A stretch of 64,000 nt of DNA from Cricetomys ansorgei (taxonomy: Eukaryota; Chordata; Mammalia; Rodentia; Nesomyidae): the NCBI GenBank assembly GCA_026225945.1, contig JAMJFZ010003746.1, forward strand, positions 1,604,001 to 1,668,000, in the 5' to 3' direction. Positions within the stretch are counted from its first letter, which is position 1; each line of letters opens with the position of its first letter. The translations under genes and the position numbers were made by a program. Below are positions 12,166 to 23,432 of the stretch, piece by piece. Below the pieces are notes generated by a model. It was not told the DNA's origin. It searched no databases and worked only from the letters and a program-made list of their open reading frames with translations.

Positions 12166-13017
12166 AAATAAAAGCAATTTATTGAAAAACAAAGCCATAG
12201 GAAAGATGAAATAAACTATGGTCATTTATACAATAGAATATTTCAATGAAGCAGATCCTTCTTTCCAACATGGATAACACCTACAAGTGGCATTAATATG
12301 CTGCAAATTATTTTTCTCATTTCTTGTCTGTATAAATGGCTTTAGAGCGACATAGCCAAAATTCCAATATCTGCACTACATTACAAGTTCCTCCATCTCT
12401 GTGAGCTTCAGTTTCCTCATCTAAGTGGGGATAATTATAGAACTTTCTGTGGAGTACTGCTGTAACAGTCAAGCAAAACCTAACAAGCATTAAGCGCTCA
12501 GTAACTGTCAGGTATTATTTTCCATTATGTATTTTTGTTGTTGTTGTTAACAGTCAAATCTATCAACTTTTCCTACATGACTGTTCAGTTTTAGCTTTTC
12601 TATTGGCAGTAATCCTTAATACAAAATTAGCACCTTATTTCTGAAGCAGATAAGCAAGTTTCATTACTCTTTTCACAATCCCTTTGAAAAGTCAGTTTCA
12701 TCATGCACAAAATGCCTTTATGCAGAGGTCTATATCTGGCCTCTAAAGCAGAGGTAAGCAAACACTTTAGGTCAAAGAGTGTCACAGTCACTCAGCTTTA
12801 CTTTGTCTCACAGAACAGCCACAGTCAATACAGAAATAACAGAAAGTTGAGTTTCAAGGGACACCAAATCTGAACTTTATATAGTCTTCACGTCATAATG
12901 TATTATTACCTTCCCACAGTATTTAAAAATGTAAAAACCCCTCTTAGGCCACAGGTCATACTAAGATAGGTAGCCAGCCAGATACAGCAACTCCTATTCT
13001 AATACTTATTTTTTAGA

Positions 13018-13160
13018 AATACACCTAAGTTTTCCCCCTAAGACAGTCTCTCTATGTTGCTCAGGCTGGGCTTGAACTCCTGAACTCAAGTGATCTCCTT
13101 CCTCAGCCTCCTAAAGAGCTGTACAACTAGAGTTGTATATTACCATATCCAGCTTTTAAA
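13018..13160 (-). mobile_element. Old B1/PB1-like SINE
   Basis: An inverted, diverged 7SL-type body reads CAGGCTGGGCTTGAACTCCT and TCAAGTGATCTCCTTCCTCA on the plus strand. This resembles the oldest rodent B1 or monomeric Alu-like elements. Confidence 0.65.
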
Positions 13161-13934
13161 AAGCTATACTTCTAAAATAAATACAGTAAATGCATAGGAT
13201 AAAAAAGGTTAAATGTGATTAAGGGTTTTAGTGAAGGTCTCTCTCCTACACCCCCCCCCCCATTTTTGTGTATCCTTCAAAAACCTTTTGCCACTATTAA
13301 AGATCTTGTTTACTATTAAATATTTCATTTATCTGACTTTGAATACAGTATTTTTACTGAAAGACAAATCCTTGAAATGGAACTGCTGCCTAAAGTCCCC
13401 TACTGATGAAACATGTAATTAGTTAGCGTCTACAACTTGTCCCTTGGCTCCCTTGCCCCGGAGAAGCTTCCAATAGCCTTTAACACTTTCTACTTTCCAA
13501 TTGCTATCTCTTAGATCTGGAATGTCCCTCCAAATCCCATGTATTAAAGCTTTGGCTTCAAGCCCGTGATGCTATCGGAGGTGGCAGAACCATCAGTAAC
13601 TACTTACGGAGCAGCATTAGCATAAGTTAGATGATTGGGACTGTGCACTTGAGGGGATACTGGGAGTTTGGGTCCTTCCTCACTATCTTTGCTTTTTGGC
13701 CCCAAGGTAAGCCACACATTCCTGTCACCATGCTGACTGTGCCACCACAGAACCAAAGCAACAGGGCCAAGTGACAATAAGCTGAAACTGCCAGAAAAAC
13801 AAAAAACAAAAAACAAAAAAAAAACAAAAACAAAAAACCCTTTTCCCCTTTATCTCAGGTATTTTACAATGATGAAAAGCTGACTAACTGCCGTATTAAA
13901 AATTTTCTCCAGTTTATTTCTCCACTTAAAAATT

Positions 13935-14045
13935 CAGACTGGGCGTGCCTTGGGAGGCAGAGGCAGGCAGAGTTTGAGGCCAGCCCAGTCTCAAGTTCCA
14001 GGATAGTCAGGGCTACACAAAGAAATCCTGTTGTGAAAACTAAAA
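13935..14045 (+). mobile_element. B1 SINE, 5' truncated
   Basis: The body reads CTTGGGAGGCAGAGGCAGGC and ends CAGGGCTACACAAAGAAATC. The 5' end is degraded and no long poly(A) follows. Confidence 0.7.
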
Positions 14046-14265
14046 GAAGAAGAAAGACTTAAAAAAGATCCTTAGCATTACATTAAATTTATTAGCTAAA
14101 TTCATCCACAACTTGGAGTTAAGAAATAAGTTTCATTGTTTTCTTCGAATTCCATGTTTTTTCTAAATTTTTCATTTTGATACAGTATATCCTGTATATT
14201 CTATTGAATGTGAGTGGAATGATTTTAGTTAGAGATAAGGTTCCAAGTTCAAATAGTCCTATGGG

Positions 14266-14400
14266 CATTTTTTTTTTTTTTTTGGTTTCATTTCTTTTTT
14301 GGGACAGAATCTTCTAATGTAGCCAAGGCTAGCCTTGTATTCACGATCTTCAACTTACCGAGTGCTGGAATTACACACATGCATGGCCATGCCCTGCTCC
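14266..14400 (-). mobile_element. B1-like SINE, diverged
   Basis: A 17-base T run is followed by GGGACAGAATCTTCTAATGT and CCAAGGCTAGCCTTGTATTC, an inverted and worn B1 body. Confidence 0.6.
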
Positions 14401-15597
14401 CATGGGCACTTTAGAACACTGCACTGTCATACAGCATTTGCAAATCTGATTTTTATTCCTTTATAAATAAAGAAAACATTGTCTTTGGAAGCTTAAACAT
14501 TATATATTTATCTCCACAGTTCATAATTTTATTAGAATGTATCTAAGTGTGTCTCCAACAAGAGTTTTGGTATATCAATTCTCTCATACATTCACACACT
14601 TCTGCTGTGAGAAGTATCCTTATTTCCTTGATACGTATGTGGCATCATCTGTGAGTTGGTAAGACAGTGGCAACAAGGAGCTGCTAGCACAGGTAGCTAT
14701 CTTTTCCCAAACTCTCTGAAAGGTCATACTTTCAGATCATCTCTGCCCACAGAGGAAAAAAAAAAAAAATAGGAGAGGGAAGGATTGATCTATTGATCTA
14801 TGTTCGCCAGCATTATTCTGCCCCCTGATATTCCCCACCTCTCTCCCCCATCTCTTCTCCCTCTCTCTGTTCCTCTGTCTCTCCCCCTCTTCTCTGTGTC
14901 TAACTGAAAGTACCCAAGACTCTGCCTGGATATTCCTACCCTCAGTATTTCTGTGGTTATTTATTTTTTTCCAATTTAACCCTAGTACTCCTGCTAAAGG
15001 TAACTGGTTCCAGATCTTTCTGTCATGGGCATTCTTTGTAGCTTTCTGTGTTTCAATATTCCGCAACTGAGTAGTTGTGTGTGTGTGTTCAGTAAGCAAA
15101 GCACCTTCCCACACTTGAGGTACTAATACTTTCAACTCAATTCTTCTTATATTTGTGCATGTTACATGCTCTGACTTCCTACAGATGTTTGATGATTTTT
15201 GTTCTCTGTTACAGAAATTACTATACTACTGTAATAATTCACATCTGAAACTAACCTTATAGCTCAATTTCACATGTACACTAGTACTTGTGTGGCATGA
15301 CAGTAACGATGCAAGTTCTTTGTCTTGAAATTTCATGATTCTCCAATCTATTTTTAGTTATACCCTTTGGTGCTTCATTTCCCCTAACAGCTACCACATC
15401 TCCCCTAACAACCACTAACTTGAGTAACACAGTTCTTACCTAACTGCTACCGAACTGTACAGTCATATCATGGCCTGCTCTAACTGACTTGTGGGTGACA
15501 GGCAGTTATACGTAATGAGTCTGCAGGAAGACTGTCGCTGGTGCAAATACAAAGTGTAAATAGTAATGAATACAAAAATCTTCATTTGTTTGAGATC

Positions 15598-15678
15598 CTT
15601 CGCTGGTCTGGAACTCAGAGATCTACCTGCTTCTGCCACCTGAGTGCTGGGATTAAAGGTGTGTAGCACCACGCCTTA
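15598..15678 (-). mobile_element. B1 SINE fragment
   Basis: An inverted B1 5' half reads CTGGTCTGGAACTCAGAGAT and GAGTGCTGGGATTAAAGGTG on the plus strand. It is the source of the short minus-strand open frame here. Confidence 0.75.
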
Positions 15679-15969
15679 ACTCATAAAAGCTCTACTTTTT
15701 AAACTAACCTTTACTGTTGTATTAGTTAATAGGTTGTTACATTTTTAAAATAAGAGTACATGTTAGTAAAGATGTAATTTTTTCCCTAGTTTATGTCTTC
15801 AGTCATTCTACATTCGCCAGAAGCGTATTCACATACTAAGACATTTACAAGAATGTTATAACACTCTTAATATCTAAAACAAATAATACACGAAACTGGA
15901 AGCACACATGGATGTGAACAGAAGAAAAGTCACAACACACAATGGAATATTACACAATAAGAAAGAACT

Positions 15970-16225
15970 ATCAGCCAGGAGGTGGTGGCACAAATCTTTA
16001 ATCTCAGCACTGGAGAGGCAGAAGCCAGTGGATCTCTGTGAGTTCCAGGCCTGCTTGGTCTACAGAACAAGTTCCAGGACAGCCAGAGCTACACGGAGAA
16101 ACCCTGTCTTGAAAAAAAGAAAGAAAGAAAGGGGGGGGGAAGGGAAGGGAAGAAAGGCAGGCAGAAAGAAGAAAGAAAAAGAGAGAGAGAAAGGAGGAGG
16201 AGGAGGAGGGATGGAGAGAAAGAAA
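15970..16225 (+). mobile_element. B1 SINE with expanded purine tail
   Basis: A B1 body (about 15970-16110, with GGTGGTGGCACAAATCTTTA and GACAGCCAGAGCTACACGGA) runs into a 115-bp purine-only tail. The tail changes from GAAA to GGGA/GAAG, GAGA and GGA repeats, a typical expansion of a SINE poly(A) tail. Open frames on both strands are artefacts. Confidence 0.85.
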
Positions 16226-17374
16226 AGAAACAATTATCAATACCATACCATTATGAATGACATCATACCAAAAAATATGAGGAGTGACTTCCACAAGCAA
16301 TTTTCTAAGAATACTACATATTAACTCCATTAATGTGAAGATCAAAACAGACCAAACTAATGGCTGATGGGAGAAGTCAGAATACAGGCTGCAAAGCAGG
16401 GGTACAACCCACTTGGACGAAGAGCAATGTGGAAATGTTCCACAGTTACAATCTGACGTGTGTAGTAGCAGACAAGGGAACACGCATGTAAAGATTCACT
16501 GACCTATGCAGTTAATCTTTATGCGTTTGTTGACTTCATATGTATTTTACAACTCCACAAATGAAACAAAGAAAGAATAAAGGTAATTTTAAAATTCTCT
16601 GAAACTAAAACTGGTTGTTGAGCTTCAAATCCTCTAAACCACACGTACTGGAAATCCAACATCCTTTTCGCATTCTGTTAGTCATATAATTTTAAACAAG
16701 TAGCCGCAGATGATAATAATACAAAATGTTCCTGAACATTATGTCATAAAACACTTTTTATCACTTCCCAAATCGAAGGTGCTATTTTTATACATCTTTA
16801 CAAGGCAGCATTAATCCCCGAGGAATTAAAGGCCCAGGGACCTTCAGTGATCCCAACAGTCTGGACACTGCACATACTTTTCAAAAGCAGGCTAAAGACA
16901 CCTTCAGATTTAACAAGGGCTTAAGAGGAAAAGCTTCAGATTTGTAAGTAAATTGTCATGCTGCCAAGGCCATCACCCCACACACAAGCGTCGCCGTGGT
17001 GATCGACAAATTACCCAGCCACTTGCTCAGAAATGCAGGATTCACTAAACTATCTGGTCATTCTGGCCAATCCCCGTTTTTCCAGGCTCCGGGGGTCACT
17101 AGTTCCTCCAAGACCATCTTTTAAAAGAGGCCGTTTTGTCAGAGCCAGGAGGGCTGCCTCCCGAGAACGCTTCCAACCCCACAGTAAAAAGTTTAGCCAC
17201 TCTGAGCTGATGGCACCAGGACTGACACGCAAACCAACGGTCTCTGGCAGCAGCGGTCTCCTGACACCCGACCAGACCCGGGAGCGCGTGTCATGGAGCG
17301 TCAGCCCCGCTGCGTCCCGGAGGCTCGTCGGAGGAGACCGGCCGCCGCCCAGAGGCGCGGCAGGCGAAGGCGGT

Positions 17375-17500
17375 ACTCACCGCGCCCGCCGCTCAGCGCC
17401 GCCGCCTCTGGGGAACCAGACACTCGGCCAGCGCCCTGCGCCGGCCGACCCGGCGCCCCGCTGCGGAGCACCGCCACTTCCGGCGCGCGCGAGGAAATGA
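17375..17500 (-). promoter_or_regulatory. CSGALNACT2: CSGALNACT2 CpG promoter and noncoding exon 1
   Basis: The region 17290-17510 is dense in CpG, unlike the AT-rich DNA around it. On the minus strand it holds CCGGAAGTG at about 17471-17480, an ETS/GABP-type site common at housekeeping transcription starts. A strong 5' splice site, GCG|GTGAGTACC, follows with the last exon base at 17381. This fits a TATA-less start near 17,460-17,500 and a noncoding first exon of about 100 nt spliced to the exon carrying the ATG at 8447. The exact start site is inferred. Confidence 0.75.
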
Positions 17501-17545
17501 GGGAAATGAGAAAAACGAGGGTGTGGCGCAGCCGCGCGCCAGCCT

Positions 17546-17942
17546 TCCACGGCCAGGCCCCGCCCTCCACAGCCAGGCCTCGCCTCCACAGTAAGACCCC
17601 GCCTTCCACGGCCAGGCCCCGCCCTCCACGGCCAGGCCCCGCCCTCCACAGCCAGGCCTCGCCTCCACAGTAAGGCCCCGCCCTCCACGGCTAGGCCCCG
17701 CCTTCCACGTCCAGGCCTCGCCCTCCACGGTAAGGCCCCCCTCCTCCACAGCCAGGCCTCACCTCCACAGTAAGGCCCCGCCCTCCACGGCCAGGCCCCG
17801 CCCTCCACAGCCAGGCCTCGCCTCCACAGTAAGGCCCCGCCTTCCACGGCCAGACCCCGCCCTCCACAGTAAGGCCACGCCCTCCACGGCCAGGCCCCGC
17901 CCTTCATTGCCAAGCATCACCCTTTACAGCTAGGCCATGCCT
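17546..17942. repeat. GC-box minisatellite upstream of the CSGALNACT2 promoter
   Basis: About 18 clear and 2 degenerate units of 19-21 bp are arrayed in tandem; each unit begins TCCAC. Units start at 17546, 17566, 17585, 17605, 17625, 17645, 17664, 17684, 17704, 17724, 17745, 17764, 17784, 17804, 17823, 17843, 17863 and 17883, then the degenerate ones at 17903 and 17923. Three unit types recur: A (CGGCCAGGCCCCGCCC), B (CAGCCAGGCCTCGCC) and C (CAGTAAGGCCCCGCCC). B and C usually occur as a pair, a higher-order pattern. Eight units carry an exact CCCCGCCC, the core of an Sp1/KLF GC box on the minus strand. Confidence 0.9.
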
Positions 17943-18251
17943 GACACAGAAAGCTCCACAATCGACAGTGTTGATTCAACTAAAACAAATATAAACAAAA
18001 AACTGGGTGCCTGTGACCCTCCAAAAAAAATGATGAAGGAAGAAATCTGCAGGGACTGGGGTATCAAGCCAAATGACAGATTGATTGGCTTTGGAGATAC
18101 CATCCCTGGCAGAACACTTGGAGAACACCAATGTGTAGCGGAGCCCTGTTCTAGGAACCCTAAGAGGTTCTGGGACGCTGCGTTAGGGGCCAGTGGGTCT
18201 CCAGAGCTGTCTGCGCATTCTCCGGCCAGCTGGGCCCTTGGGGGGCCCTAG
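17937..18251 (+). other. Unidentified open frame next to the minisatellite, possible pseudogene fragment
   Basis: An open frame of 104 codons begins at an ATG formed by the last degenerate minisatellite unit. The first 67 residues (MPDTESSTIDSVDSTKTNIN and on to RTLGEHQCV) have a protein-like composition: charged, with a DWGIKPNDRLIGFGD segment. The rest looks like random translation of noncoding DNA. I do not recognise the family. It could be a fragment of a processed pseudogene, a divergent transcript from the CpG promoter, or chance. No splice context or poly(A) tail supports a gene. Confidence 0.2.
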
Positions 18252-20805
18252 TCAAAAAACCTAGCCTGCCAACGGCATTCGGGCTAGCCATTCCAGTTCG
18301 TTGGACCCAAGTTTCCTTATATGCTAAATTATGAAGTTTAAGTAGACAGTCTGGTAGATAGATGGTTTTCGGGTCTGAAATTGTATGATTTTAGTGCGTA
18401 GAAAAAAAAAACAAAACCTCTCCCACTCTTGCTCCTACCCAAATGATTGCTAGGGGAATATCCTCAAGGCGGTTTGAACCCATGAATACTAGCATAGCAG
18501 GGGAGAGAAGCCTAGCAGCACAGGCCCTCGTGTGTCTCGGTAGAACATGGCGGCGCCAAGAGCCAGCTCTGGGGTCTGTTCCACTCTGGTTCAGCTTTTT
18601 CTCCCCCCCCCCCCCAGGGTTACTTTGGCAGACTGCCTGGACTTAGGCACTCTGACTCTCAGTTTCTCGGCTGTTTTGGGGCCAATAACAATAATACATG
18701 TTTTCTAAGACTGTGAGGATTAAATGCAACCTTAAAAATAACATCACTTTATTCTAATTAATTCAGAAATAAAAACAGGGAATGTAGGCATAGGGACACC
18801 GGACACAGAAAAGAGCTTATAAAGCTCGTTATTTTCTGGTCACAACCCCATCGTAGTTGTTTTTAAAAATCTTTTTCCTTTTTCATGTTGGGTAAATGAA
18901 TCCAGCTTTTTTTGGGTATTGAAGTAGCAAGAACCACAAGAAGAAAGAAAGAGAAAAAGATATATTTCTCGTTAAAAAAAATACTGAGCAAAGCTCCACG
19001 GCTTCAGAATGGCCATTTTGACTTATATAGAAGTCCACTGAGCTGTGTAGAGTTTGGGATGAGGTGAGTGTTTGAGAGGCTTCTTTAAACAGATGGTTTA
19101 AAGATGTGTGATGTTTCTATTCTGAATTAAATGTTATTTTGTATTTGAGATATTTGGGACTGTGGCTGACAGGCAGCAGGTAACGTGCCCAAGTTTACTG
19201 TGGTTCATGAATGCATTAGAGTGGATGGATGGCTGTTGGGTGCATCCCATAGAAGCAGCATTCCAGGGGAGGAGAGCTTGTTCTTATCATAACTAACTTT
19301 ATCAGCTGGCAGTTGCCGCGATATCTTTAACCCAGATGGTCTCCTCTCATGCTGTAAGGGACAATTCTAAAAACTTTAAGGCTCTGGACCACCTACTTCT
19401 CTGACAGGCTTGCTGACTGAACACCCCACTCTTTCTCGCACCATTTCAGAGCAACTGTAAACAAAGATGGCTCTGATTCCCCTTGCCTCTTGCCTGGCCC
19501 AGGGATAAAGAACTCATCCAGCCATAGACTCCACTAGTCTGTGCTTTCCTGAAGAGGACAATCTTTTCACCTCCCAGTACTTTACACACAACAAATTGAA
19601 CTGTTTAAAAGAGAAAACATGAAAGGGTCTCTTCAGTGTTCAGTACCCACCTTCCTTGGGGAGAAGGCGTGCTTGGCTATATATCGCCAGCCTCCCACTG
19701 GTCAGCTCCTCCCAGTAAGCAGGTTATGCACCTGTGTGAAGATTAGCCATGTGTGGGTCTGGTTAATGTGTTTCTAGAGCGTGATGTTACTCCACAAGTC
19801 TGAGCACCTGACTTAGCAGTATGAGTGTAAAAATGCAACGGAGTTCTCTCCTAGCAGAATTAGAGCATGGGAACCTCTAGCAAATGGTAACATGCACAGC
19901 ACTGCTAAATTTCCAAGAGAAGACGAAAGTTCCCTAAGGTACTAATAGAGTAAATATAAACGGGATCTCACTGATATGTTAAAGAACTGACTGTGCTGCA
20001 GATATTTTAAGAGAGCTATGCTGCCACATTGGAAGCTTTGGCACCTTTAGTCTGAGCCTGCACCTACTGTGTGCCCACACTGTGCTTGACATTTCATCAG
20101 TGTTACTGAAAAGTCCCCAGAAGCGGGTGTGGCATCTACCTATAGTCCTAGCACTCAGGAGGCTGAGGCAGAAGAATCATAATTTTGAGGCCTGCATGGA
20201 CTACGTACTAACTTCTAGGCCAGCCTAGGATACAACCTGAGACTCTGTTTCAAACAGAAAGTTCTAGTCTCATGACCAGTCATGGAAATGTTTGGGAGGT
20301 GTTTAAATTGGATGGGGACTATGATGGAAAGGATGAAACTTCCCCTACAATTTCTACCATCTCAGTGCCAAGCACAGCGTCTAACTGGACTTGTGAATGG
20401 ATGAATTCTGGTAAAGTCTCCAAAAAGAGAAGTCAGTGTCCCCATTAACCAAATTCAAAACCACCCCACTTCTTAGCACTCTGCAATTCAGGATAGATCT
20501 ATTCCCATAAACTTCAAGCATTTTCTGTTTTTCCTTTATGCTAGCCCCACAGATGCTGGGTTTCTGTCTCACTTGCTGTTTTTGTTGCCTTCTCTTTATC
20601 TTCCTTCCTTCTCTCCTTCCCTCTCTCCCTCCCTCCCTCCTCCCTTCCTGATCACACTTCAGACAGAGCCGCATGCCCACTTTCTATATGGTGCACACGC
20701 TGAGCAGTGGGCATGTCTCCTAGCCCTTAATCTGAACCTCTGAATCCTTCCCAAACCTATGGTTCAGCTCTTCAGTTTCCAGGGAGAAAATGAAAATGCT
20801 GAAGA
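18252..20805. other. Intergenic DNA with no supported gene
   Basis: This is mostly unique AT-rich sequence. It holds a C run (18605-18616), a diverged B1-like element at about 20115-20260 in plus orientation (GAGGCTGAGGCAGAAGAATC), and a C/T-rich tract (20598-20650). A single CATGGCGGCGCC at about 18546 resembles a YY1-type promoter motif, but nothing around it supports a transcript. Confidence 0.5.
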
Positions 20806-20812
20806 TTATTCT

Positions 20813-21205
20813 GGGTTGTGCTGGTTATCTTTTATCAAATTGACACAAACTAGAGTCATCCTCAAAGAGGGAACCTCATTTGAAGAATGACATCCATCAG
20901 ATTGACCTATGGGCAAATCTGTGGGGGCATTTTCTTGACTAATCATTGATGTGGAAGTGCCTAGACAACTGTGGGGGTGCCACCCCTGGACAAAGCAGCC
21001 CTGAGGTGTATCAGAAAGTAAGTGGTGCAAGCATGGAAGGTGAGCAAGCAGCTTCCTCAATGGCCTCAGTTTCAGTTCCTGAACGCGGGTTCCTGTTTGA
21101 GTTACTTCTTAGCCTTTCCTCAGTGATGGTCTGTGAAATGGGCCTGAATGCCAAACAAACCCTTCCCTCTCCAAGTTTATTTGTGTCAGTGTTTAATGAC
21201 AGATG
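20813..21205 (+). repeat. Rodent interspersed repeat, family not named
   Basis: The stretch starts GTGCTGGTTATCTTTTATCA and continues with TTGACACAAACTAGAGTCAT and GGGCATTTTCTTGACTAATC. It ends with CCAAACAAACCCTTCCCTCT. I recognise this as a very common rodent repeat of about 400 bp but cannot assign the family by eye. The open frames in it are not genes. Confidence 0.6.
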
Positions 21206-21252
21206 TCAGGATGGTAAGATTGGCTTCTTCCCTTAGAATAACTTTCTCCCAA

Positions 21253-21254
<2 letters not shown>

Positions 21255-21287
<33 letters not shown>
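21255..21287. repeat. (CA)n microsatellite
   Basis: About 16 CA units directly precede the L1 fragment. A minus-strand open frame here translates as a Val-Cys run and is an artefact. Confidence 0.95.
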
Positions 21288-21288
<1 letters not shown>

Positions 21289-21290
21289 GC

Positions 21291-22745
21291 TGGAATACTA
21301 TTCAGTAGGAAAGAAAAATGAAATCCTAAAACCTGCGGGTAAATGTATGGAACTAGATCATATTGGGTCAGGCAACCCAGAACTAGAAAGACAAATGCTG
21401 CATTTTCTCTCTCATCTGCAATTCTTAGCTCCAAACCTTAAGATGTGTATAACCCGGAGTAAATGCAGAACTAGAAAGTAAAAGGGACTATGGGAGGAGA
21501 AGGGAGGAACACTAGAAAAGGGACTAGTGGGATAGAGGTGAAATGAAGAGATAAATGGGGAAATGAATGTGGGCTTTAATTGTAAAGGCTCAGAGAGGCC
21601 AGTTCAAGTACAAGGAATGAGAAACCTCCTTTTGAGTTGTTGGTCAAGGGAGTCCAGAGAATCCCTTGTAAATCCCAGTTTAAGCTATTTCTGTTTCCCT
21701 TGGCTGTGTCTTAGAAGTTGAAGGCAAGTTCCTATTGCTAAAGACACCACCCACTTTAGAAACAGGACTTAGAAGAAACACACTGAATTTGATCCAAAAG
21801 CCTGATGACTAGCTTTCATAATCCTAGAAGGTGCTATAAAAGTTGCCAATGGAGGAAAACATTCAATAGTCTTATCTACCTGTGACACCTATGAACCACA
21901 ACAATGGTCAGCATGGCAAGATATCCCTAATGGTGTAATAGTGGCATTCGCATCTGGGTGGTAACCAACTGCGGAGGGAATTCATGTCTGGTACTGAAAA
22001 CCTAGCCAACCACTGGTAGCTAGTGAGGTCACAGATCTTATAGGAGAACCTACTACTGCCGCATTCCTAAACCAGTATAATTCCTAACTGCATTCTAACT
22101 ACTTACTCTTATACTCACAGATGCATGAAACTCGTATCTTTCACCAAATCAGCTGGTTTTGCAACAGAGGGAGACCGTTACAGAAAAGCTACATCTAGTC
22201 CAAATGTGGAGAACTGACTGTGGGGTGACACATCTACAACATATCCATCCCCGAGAAGCTCAAGGGAAATTGTGAAAGAGGGGGTGGAAGGATTGTAAGA
22301 TCCCAAAGACCAGGATGTCTACTGTAAGATTGAGTCTTCCTGATATGAAAGAGAAGCTATGCCCAGGAAACCTCAACACTATGGCTGCTCAAACAAGATC
22401 TGATGACAACACCAGTCGGTATGCCGACACGGATAGGGTAAAGCACATAGGGCCTCAATGCTACATGAAGTGCTAAAAGCAACTGAAAAATGCAGAGGGA
22501 GGGAGAGTAAGCCTGCCCCAGAGACGAACATGCTAAATGGTCATCCTAAAAAATACGCAAGCAACACTAAACAGACCCAGTGGTTGAATTTATATGTTTG
22601 CTTATATGTAATATACATGTAACAGGGATAATTAAATAATAAGAGAGCATGTATTTGAAAGGGAGTGGTGTGAGTATGGGAGGGATTGAGGGCGGACTGG
22701 AAGGAGGAAGTGATACAATTATATATTAATTAATTAAATAATAAT
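21291..22745 (+). mobile_element. L1 (Lx-type), end of ORF2 and 3' UTR
   Basis: The start, GGAATACTATTCAGTAGGAA, matches the L1 ORF2 coda. It is followed by the long rodent L1 3' UTR, with GAAGCTCAAGGGAAATTGTG near 22256 and GGAGGGATTGAGGGCGGACT near 22678. It ends in an AT-rich tail (ATTAATTAATTAAATAATAA). It is truncated at the 5' end, has many substitutions and no coding capacity. Confidence 0.8.
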
Positions 22746-22949
22746 AATAGTATAAAGAGAGTTCTGTTGGACATAGCAATGTTGGTTGGCACTTACATTC
22801 AGGCCTTGAGATATCTTGCTACATGCATTCCTGGTTTTTAGGGCTGCTGATGATAGATCTGATATTATTCTATTTGCCTTTGTAGGTGAATTGGCGTGTT
22901 TTTTCTTACAACAATTTTTCTTTCTTTTTAAATTGTAATAGAGGAGGTA

Positions 22950-23378
22950 GTGAGGGATGAAAAAAAGAGACATTTAGAGTCAGAACTCACATTGGACAGT
23001 GGGGAGAGAGAAACTAAATTAATTCAACAAGTGGAGCATTGGAAGAGCCCACCTTTCAACATCAAATCAAGAAATCTGGGGAAAAGCAAAGGACTGGGAG
23101 GAAGGAGAGTCGGACACCCGACCTCAGTCTGTCTGCCTCCTCTGGGGTGAGGACTGGCTGGGGAGTGCTGTTGGTCAGCAGTGCAGAGCAGACGCCACCC
23201 TAAGCAGACTCTTGCTGCTTCCATGTCCTTCTGAAGTGTGGGTCCACATTCCATGGCCCCCTCTCTGGAGGAGTCCTTCTTCCAGGGTCCGAGGGTCTTG
23301 AGTGGAGGGCTTGAGGGCAATGAAAAACATGCTTCCTGGGAAGCAATGTCAGTGTGAACAGCTTAGTTTATTGAAGCA

Positions 23379-23432
<54 letters not shown>

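Larger units (their letters stand above)
8448..17374 (-). other. CSGALNACT2: CSGALNACT2 intron 1 and 5' UTR; SINE-rich
   Basis: This is almost 9 kb of AT-rich DNA between exon 1 and the ATG exon. It holds a cluster of B1 elements (10201-11060), a B2 (11960-12165), several B1-like fragments (13018-16130) and simple repeats. I see no other coding exon. The 5' UTR acceptor upstream of 8447 could be at the CTAAAG near 8500, but this is not secure and an additional noncoding exon cannot be excluded. Confidence 0.6.
1..17500 (-). other. CSGALNACT2: CSGALNACT2 gene, 5' part (noncoding exon 1 and five coding exons)
   Basis: The gene encodes chondroitin sulfate N-acetylgalactosaminyltransferase 2, a type II Golgi membrane enzyme that adds GalNAc during initiation and elongation of chondroitin sulfate chains. 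Joining 8447-7787, 5542-5326, 3783-3682, 1878-1700 and 452-358 gives one uninterrupted frame of 418 codons. It matches the vertebrate protein from the N-terminus to the sequence PPPVEQQL. Lengths are 661, 217, 102, 179 and 95 nt, and the split codons join correctly at each junction. The human protein is about 542 residues, so the C-terminal catalytic part lies past position 1. The transcript starts in the CpG-rich region near 17.5 kb and has a first intron of nearly 9 kb. RET lies upstream on the same strand. The identification is by recognition of the protein and is very secure. Confidence 0.95.

Noticed and set aside
16004..16483. A 159-codon minus-strand frame
   Set aside because: It is composed of the reverse of a B1 SINE and its purine tail.
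17377..17913. 178- and 118-codon minus-strand frames rich in Gly, Trp and Arg
   Set aside because: They translate the GC-rich minisatellite in different frames; the repeated peptide follows the 20-bp unit and has no independent coding signal.
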